A model generated the notes under the pieces. It searched no databases, was not told where the DNA came from, and was given only the letters and a program-made list of their open reading frames with translations. Below are positions 22,477 through 26,315 of a stretch of DNA of 26,315 bases, piece after piece. The stretch's first letter is position 1; each line of letters opens with the position of its first letter. Position numbers and translations under genes: made by a program. This DNA comes from DASRPD01 sp035646535 (lineage in GTDB: Bacteria > Actinomycetota > Acidimicrobiia > IMCC26256 > JANYLB01), in the NCBI GenBank assembly GCA_035646535.1, contig DASRPD010000062.1:1-26315 (forward strand), in the 5' to 3' direction.

Positions 22477-23961
22477 GTGGCGACGTTGGGAGAGCTGGCG
22501 CTCACGCACACGACGATGGACGGCGAGCAGCTCGCCCACCTTCAGCGGCTCGCGCTCTCGTGGCAGCTGCTCGCGGACCTGAGCTTCTCCGACCTTCTGC
22601 TCGTCGCTCCGGTCTCCGGCGAGCACGGACGTCGTTTCGTCGTGCTCGCCCAGGTTCGGCCCACCACCGGTCAGACGCTCTACCCCGTCGACATGGTCGG
22701 CACCGTGATCGATGAGGTCAGCCGGCCGCTCGTGACCCGTGCCTGGCGCCTCGACGAGATCATCGAGGGTGACGGGACCGTCCTCGGTGGCAAGGAGCGG
22801 GTCCGACTGCAATGCATCCCCGTGCAGCACCGCGGCGAGCAGATCGGGCTGGTCATCCGGGAGATGGCAACGACCATGGGCCGTCGCCCCGGTGAGCTCG
22901 AGCGCGTCTACAGCGAGGTGTTCGAACGGTTCGCGCACATGATCGCCGAAGGCCTGTTTCCCTTTGGTCAGGACGAGCTCGAACCGGAGGCATCGCCGAG
23001 GGTCGGCGATGGCGTCATCATCCTCGACCGCGAGGCCGGCATCGTGTTCGCGAGCCCGAACGCGGTGAGCCTCCTGCACCACCTCGGCATTCACGCCTAC
23101 ACGTCGGGCTTGAGCCTCGCGGAGATCGGCTTCGCGGAAAGTGCCGTCGAGCGGGCGAGCCGGGCCGGCCTCCCCGTCTTGGAAGAGATCGAGCGTTCCG
23201 ACATCTCCATTCTCGTGCGCGCGATCCCGCAGAGCGAGCAGGGTCGCCGGACGGGTCTCGTCGTGCTGATGCGAGACGTCACCGACCTGCGGCGACGGGA
23301 CCGATTGCTCATGTCCAAGGACGCGACGATTCGGGAGATCCATCACCGGGTCAAGAACAACTTGCAGACCATTGCCGCGCTGTTGCGTCTCCAGGGACGC
23401 CGTCTCGAGTCCCGCGAGGCCAAGCAGGCGATCGTCGAGTCGGAGCGTCGGATTCGCTCGATCGCGATCGTCCACGAGACGCTGTCAGGCGATGCGGGTG
23501 ACGTTGTCGACTTCGGCGAGATCGTCCGTCCACTCGTCCGTGAGGTCGAAGACTCGGTGGCGATGCCCGACGTGAAGGTGCACTTCGAGGTCGAAGGCGA
23601 CCCGGGAGACCTACCGGGGGAGAAGGCGACGTCGCTCGCGGTCGTGCTGAACGAGCTGATCCAGAACGCCGTCGACCATGCGTTCCCCTATGACGAGGAC
23701 CATCCCCCCGCTCGCGCCCTCGACGCCCACGTTGTCGTGCGTCTGCACCGCGGCGGCGGTGAGCTGCGCATCGAGGTGATCGATGACGGTGTCGGGCTTC
23801 CGGCGGGGTTCTCGATCGAGGCCTCGGGTGGGCTCGGCCTCCAGATCGTCCGCGCGCTCGTCACGAGCGAGCTCGGCGGAACGATCGACATGCGCAGCTC
23901 GGGAGGGGCCACCGTCGAGCTCCGGGTCCCGCTCGAGGCGCCGCCGCCGCCGCAGATCTGA
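22477..23961 (+). CDS. pdtaS: PdtaS-like sensor histidine kinase (HisKA_2/HWE-like)
   Basis: 494 aa, cytoplasmic, no membrane segments. N-terminal GAF-like domain (about 1-150), PAS-like domain (about 170-275), dimerisation/phosphoacceptor part IREIHHRVKNNLQTIAALLRLQ (about 286-306, His289/His290) and an HATPase domain (about 375-488) with N-box VLNELIQNAVDHAF (about 389), G1 DDGVGLPAGF and G2 GGLGLQIVRAL. This order is that of PdtaS of M. tuberculosis, whose partner PdtaR is an ANTAR antiterminator; no pdtaR is in this window. In M. tuberculosis pdtaS lies next to whiB1, as here. GTG 22477 is supported by homology and the leaderless promoter. Confidence 0.9.
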   Translation: MATLGELALTHTTMDGEQLAHLQRLALSWQLLADLSFSDLLLVAPVSGEHGRRFVVLAQVRPTTGQTLYPVDMVGTVIDEVSRPLVTRAWRLDEIIEGDGTVLGGKERVRLQCIPVQHRGEQIGLVIREMATTMGRRPGELERVYSEVFERFAHMIAEGLFPFGQDELEPEASPRVGDGVIILDREAGIVFASPNAVSLLHHLGIHAYTSGLSLAEIGFAESAVERASRAGLPVLEEIERSDISILVRAIPQSEQGRRTGLVVLMRDVTDLRRRDRLLMSKDATIREIHHRVKNNLQTIAALLRLQGRRLESREAKQAIVESERRIRSIAIVHETLSGDAGDVVDFGEIVRPLVREVEDSVAMPDVKVHFEVEGDPGDLPGEKATSLAVVLNELIQNAVDHAFPYDEDHPPARALDAHVVVRLHRGGGELRIEVIDDGVGLPAGFSIEASGGLGLQIVRALVTSELGGTIDMRSSGGATVELRVPLEAPPPPQI

Positions 23962-23991
23962 CCGGCGCTCGAGCGGGTGTGCTCGAGCCGG
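23962..23991. terminator. Likely bidirectional terminator between pdtaS and whiB
   Basis: Directly after the pdtaS stop, CCGG-cg-CTCGAGC (23962-23974) pairs with GCTCGAGCCGG (23981-23991) across a 6-nt loop (gggtgt), with a 2-nt bulge. It ends 10 nt from the convergent whiB stop. No T-tract on the plus side. Confidence 0.6.
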
Positions 23992-24001
23992 TCTGGGAAC
24001 C

Positions 24002-24292
24002 TCAGGCGGTGGCGCGCTGCTTCGCGACCCAGGTCTTGCGAAGCTTGCGGCGCTCCTCTTCGGTGGTTGCTCCCCAGACACCCGCTTCCTGGTTGGTCGC
24101 GAGCGCGAACTCGAGGCACTCTTCGGTCACCGGGCACTCCTCGCAGACCTCCCGAGCCGCGTCGATCTGGTCGATGGCCATGCCGGTGGCCCCGATGGGG
24201 AAGAAGAGCTCCGGGTTCGAGTCACGACACGACGAGCGGTCGCGCCATGCCTTGTCGTCCCACTCGTGCGAGCGGATCCAGGTGAGGGCCAC
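24002..24292 (-). CDS. WhiB family transcription factor, WhiB1-like
   Basis: 96 aa. Four cluster cysteines: Cys22 (SCRDSNPELFFP), Cys50, Cys53 (VCEECPV) and Cys59 (ECLEFAL) in the C-x27-C-x2-C-x5-C arrangement. The turn GVWGAT (71-76) replaces the usual GVWGG, and a basic C-terminal helix EEERRKLRK follows. WhiB proteins hold a NO- and O2-sensitive 4Fe-4S cluster and bind the main sigma factor. The FFP-x-G-x-x-G region and the position beside pdtaS match WhiB1. Start: GTG 24292 with GGAGG 4 nt upstream (GGAGGAAGC). The longer reading from 24376 has no family likeness in its first 28 residues. Confidence 0.93.
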   Translation of the reverse strand: MALTWIRSHEWDDKAWRDRSSCRDSNPELFFPIGATGMAIDQIDAAREVCEECPVTEECLEFALATNQEAGVWGATTEEERRKLRKTWVAKQRATA

Positions 24293-24417
24293 GCTTCCTC
24301 CGGTAGTACATCGGGCGTGCGACGTCAGGTGGCGGGGAAGTCCGCCGCGGGCTGTCGTGCTCGTGCGCACGCTCACAAGCGTCCCCGTGCCGGCAAGCCA
24401 GCCTCGGGGCGGTGGCC

Positions 24418-24447
24418 AGGATAGAACCGGTTCCTATCCGGGCACAA
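24418..24447 (-). promoter_or_regulatory. Putative whiB promoter with a nested palindrome
   Basis: On the minus strand TTGTGC (24447 to 24442), an 18-bp spacer and TATCCT (24423 to 24418) make a plausible promoter. Over the spacer and -10 lies GGATAG-AACCGGTT-C-CTATCC (24419-24439), a palindrome with the inner 8-bp palindrome AACCGGTT. A regulator bound here would block the promoter. Transcript start is predicted about 119 nt before the whiB GTG. Confidence 0.5.
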
Positions 24448-24545
24448 GGGGTCTGACCTGCCCGTTTCGGAACCCCTCCGGTCGTGCCACGCGCTCGGCG
24501 AGCTCGGACGCCCGCCCAGCGCCTGTCGTGCATGATTGTCTCCAT

Positions 24546-24618
24546 ATAGCTACGCCGCCTGACTGTGCTTGGATAGCTACAACGCACTGTTGTAGCTGAA
24601 CAAGGATAATGCTACATT
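24546..24618 (+). promoter_or_regulatory. hipBA operator and promoter
   Basis: AGCTACAAC (24575-24583) and GTTGTAGCT (24589-24597) are perfect 9-bp arms with a 5-nt spacer. A further half-site ATAGCTAC occurs at 24546-24553, repeated at 24573-24580, with a looser TGCTACATTG at 24610-24619. TTGTAG (24590-24595), 17 bp and TACATT (24613-24618) could be -35 and -10; GATAAT (24605-24610) is another -10 choice. An operator over the -35 fits autorepression by HipB. Confidence 0.65.
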
Positions 24619-24643
24619 GTGCTCATATGACTACAGGGCGACG

Positions 24644-24931
24644 ATGAAGATCCAGACAATGCGGGATCTAGCGACGGTGCTTCGCGGCCGGAGGACAGAT
24701 CTGGGCTGGAGCCAAGAGCGCCTCGCCGCCAGCGCGGATGTGTCGCGTTCTTGGCTGGCCAGGTTCGAGCTCGGCAAAGGCGCGACCGAGGTCAGCCGCC
24801 TTCTCGCAGTATTCGACTCCCTTGGCTTGACCCTGGACGTCTCGCCTTCCGAGACGACGGAGAAGGCGATCCCGAGGTCGTCAGACACTGACACGGTGGA
24901 TTTGGACGAGCATCTCCGGCGATACGAGTGA
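24644..24931 (+). CDS. hipB: HipB-like antitoxin, XRE/Cro HTH
   Basis: 95 aa. HTH domain at residues 7-65 (LRGRRTDLGWSQERLAASADVSRSWLARFELGKG, then a stabilising helix VSRLLAVFDSLGLTLDV). The C-terminal 30 residues are polar and acidic, likely the flexible part that touches the toxin. It should repress its own operon and neutralise HipA. ATG 24644 is chosen; an in-frame TTG at 24617 lies within the -10 box. The stop overlaps the hipA ATG by 1 nt (TGATG). Confidence 0.85.
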   Translation: MKIQTMRDLATVLRGRRTDLGWSQERLAASADVSRSWLARFELGKGATEVSRLLAVFDSLGLTLDVSPSETTEKAIPRSSDTDTVDLDEHLRRYE

Positions 24932-26208
24932 TGAGCCCCGACACAGTGATCGTCGCTATCGAAGGCACGGTTGCCGGGACACTGACGCGAACCCGAAGCG
25001 CACTCCGGTTCGAGTACGACGATGCCTACCGTGCCACCCCCGGTGCCACGCCGCTGTCGGTGTCGATGCCGGTACAGGTTCGCACCCACACCGACGCCAA
25101 GGTCGCGCCATGGCTGCGTGGCCTCCTACCTGACGACTCGCAGGTACTCGACCGGTGGGCTCGACACTTCCGGGTACGCACGGGCTCTGCCTTTGAGTTG
25201 CTCACGGCTCCCGTCGGTGAGGACTGTGCCGGCGCGGTGCAGTTCGCACGCCCCGAGAGGATCGAAGCCATCCTGAAGCGGCCGGGTTCGATCGATTGGC
25301 TCGATGAGGGTGCCATCGCTGCGAGATTGCGGGATCTTCGATACGACACCTCAGCGTGGCTCGGTTCGGACTTCACAGGGCAATGGAGCCTCGCAGGCGC
25401 GCAGGCCAAGACAGCGCTCCGATACGAGAACGGCCGATGGGGCGAACCCGGCGGCGCGGCAGCAACGACGCACATCCTCAAACCGGCGATCACCGGTCTT
25501 GACGATCACGACCTGAATGAGCACCTGTGCCTCGCTGCCGCGCGCGCTGCCGGCTTGCGCGTCGTACTCACCCACATCGAACAGTTCGAAGACCAGAGCG
25601 CGGTAGTGGTCGAGCGCTACGACCGGGCTTGGCGCGATGGCGATCTGATCAGGGTCCATCAAGAGGACCTCTGTCAGGCGCTCGGCGTTGCACCCGCCCA
25701 GAAATACGAGTCCGATGGCGGCCCGTCGGCCGCGAGCATCGTCGAGCTCTTCCGTGAAGCGATGTCGCCTGACGTCGCGGCGGATGCAACGAGCCGATTC
25801 GTCGACGCGCTCGCTTGGAACTGGATAATCGCCGGCACCGACGCGCACGCCAAGAACTACTCCATCCTTCATCGTGGAGACCAAGTACGTCTCGCACCCT
25901 TGTACGACATCGCTTCAGCGCTGGCTTATCCCGACATGTACGTGCCCAAGCTGAAGCTCGCGATGACGCTCGGCGGCGAGTATCAGCTCAAGGCACATGG
26001 ACACCGCAACTGGGAGCGAACAGCTGACCAACTGTCGCTCGATCCTGAATCGGTCGTGGCACGCGTTCGTGAGCTTGCACGTCGTGCGCCTCACGCGTTC
26101 TCCGACGTAGCCCGGGTCGAGGACGTCCGCCGGATTGCCAGCGCTCTTCCCGGACGGTTGGTGGACGCCGTCGCCGAGCGAGCCGAACACTGCCTCGCGA
26201 TGCTCTAG
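24931..26208 (+). CDS. hipA: HipA-like serine/threonine kinase toxin
   Basis: 425 aa, full length for the family (E. coli 440). N-terminal HipA domain (about 5-110: LRGLLPDD, FELLTAPVGEDCAGAVQF), ATP loop WSLAGAQAKTAL (152-163, with Ser153 at the place of the autophosphorylated Ser150 of E. coli), HILKP (181-185, Lys184 binds ATP), EHLCL, HQEDLCQALG (243-252), catalytic GTDAHAKNYS (302-311, Asp304, Asn309) and PLYDIAS (323-329, Asp326 binds Mg). All key residues are present, so an active kinase is expected. E. coli HipA phosphorylates glutamyl-tRNA synthetase and causes growth arrest; the target here is not known. An in-frame GTG sits directly before the ATG. Confidence 0.93.
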   Translation: MSPDTVIVAIEGTVAGTLTRTRSALRFEYDDAYRATPGATPLSVSMPVQVRTHTDAKVAPWLRGLLPDDSQVLDRWARHFRVRTGSAFELLTAPVGEDCAGAVQFARPERIEAILKRPGSIDWLDEGAIAARLRDLRYDTSAWLGSDFTGQWSLAGAQAKTALRYENGRWGEPGGAAATTHILKPAITGLDDHDLNEHLCLAAARAAGLRVVLTHIEQFEDQSAVVVERYDRAWRDGDLIRVHQEDLCQALGVAPAQKYESDGGPSAASIVELFREAMSPDVAADATSRFVDALAWNWIIAGTDAHAKNYSILHRGDQVRLAPLYDIASALAYPDMYVPKLKLAMTLGGEYQLKAHGHRNWERTADQLSLDPESVVARVRELARRAPHAFSDVARVEDVRRIASALPGRLVDAVAERAEHCLAML

Positions 26209-26264
26209 CCCGAGTTTCCTGGATAGGTGACAGTTGGGCGGCGTAGTCGCAGGTCAGCAACGTA

Positions 26265-26292
26265 GAGCACCTTGGGTGCTCGCCGGGGCGAG
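26265..26292. terminator. Overlapping hairpins downstream of hipA
   Basis: GAGCACC-TTG-GGTGCTC (26265-26281) is a perfect 7-bp stem, overlapping CTCGCC-GG-GGCGAG (26279-26292). They begin 57 nt after the hipA stop and may end its transcript or act as alternative structures. No T-tract follows. 26209-26315 has no other feature I can support. Confidence 0.35.
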
Positions 26293-26315
26293 CGAAGATG
26301 TGTTGGCGCGCCAGG

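Larger units (their letters stand above)
24293..24643. other. Non-coding region between whiB and hipB
   Basis: About 350 bases with no gene I can support. The left two-thirds would be a roughly 120-nt whiB leader plus its promoter; the right third is AT-richer and carries the hipBA operator and promoter. No tRNA or attachment-site structure was seen. Confidence 0.7.

Noticed and set aside
26205..26315. Minus-strand frame open to the window edge (37 codons)
   Set aside because: I cannot match it to any family; it could be the end of a gene beyond the window or chance.

Overview
The window looks like a chromosomal segment from a high-GC actinobacterium, most likely of the class Acidimicrobiia or a near relative. 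The signs are uniformly GC-rich coding sequence, a WhiB1-like protein, a DUF3107 protein, a PdtaS-like histidine kinase, a class E sortase start, a paired ArsA/Get3-like ATPase locus and several genes whose -10 box lies 6-7 nt before the start codon (leaderless transcription). The taxonomic call is inference; there is no rRNA or other marker gene here.

Layout. (1) Position 1-205, minus strand: the 5' end of a class E sortase gene that leaves the window. (2) 347-7047, plus strand: a complete System I cytochrome c maturation operon (ccmA, B, C, D, E, F, G, H, I), with most neighbours overlapping by 4 nt, followed by a cyclophilin (7093-7569). (3) 7691-12899, plus strand: a strong promoter, a GntR/HutC regulator, a mitochondrial-type aconitase and an MMPL/RND transporter, all overlapping. 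(4) 12915-15337, minus strand: a radical SAM enzyme with a CCAEP tail, encoded with an ATP-grasp enzyme. This is the least understood pair in the window. (5) 15355-19813: Fe-S cluster biogenesis, with NfuA-like carrier (plus), then sufR, cysteine desulfurase and DUF169 gene (minus operon), and divergent mrp/apbC (plus). (6) 19953-23961, plus strand: DUF3107, two ArsA/Get3-like ATPases and a PdtaS-like kinase. (7) 24002-24292, minus strand: whiB. (8) 24546-26208: a hipBA toxin-antitoxin module that is visibly less GC-rich than the rest and has a clear palindromic operator.

How the genes fit together. Sections 2, 5 and 7 share a redox, heme and iron-sulfur theme. The Ccm operon exports heme and attaches it to apocytochromes c outside the membrane. 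Aconitase is an Fe-S enzyme. NfuA, cysteine desulfurase and Mrp make and carry Fe-S clusters under a SufR-type Fe-S sensor. WhiB and radical SAM proteins also need clusters. Two divergent gene pairs (ATP-grasp/nfuA and sufR/mrp) have -10 hexamers on opposite strands that overlap almost completely, which would couple their expression. The candidates for undescribed biology are the ATP-grasp/CCAEP radical SAM pair and the cysteine-containing DUF169 protein in the SufR operon.
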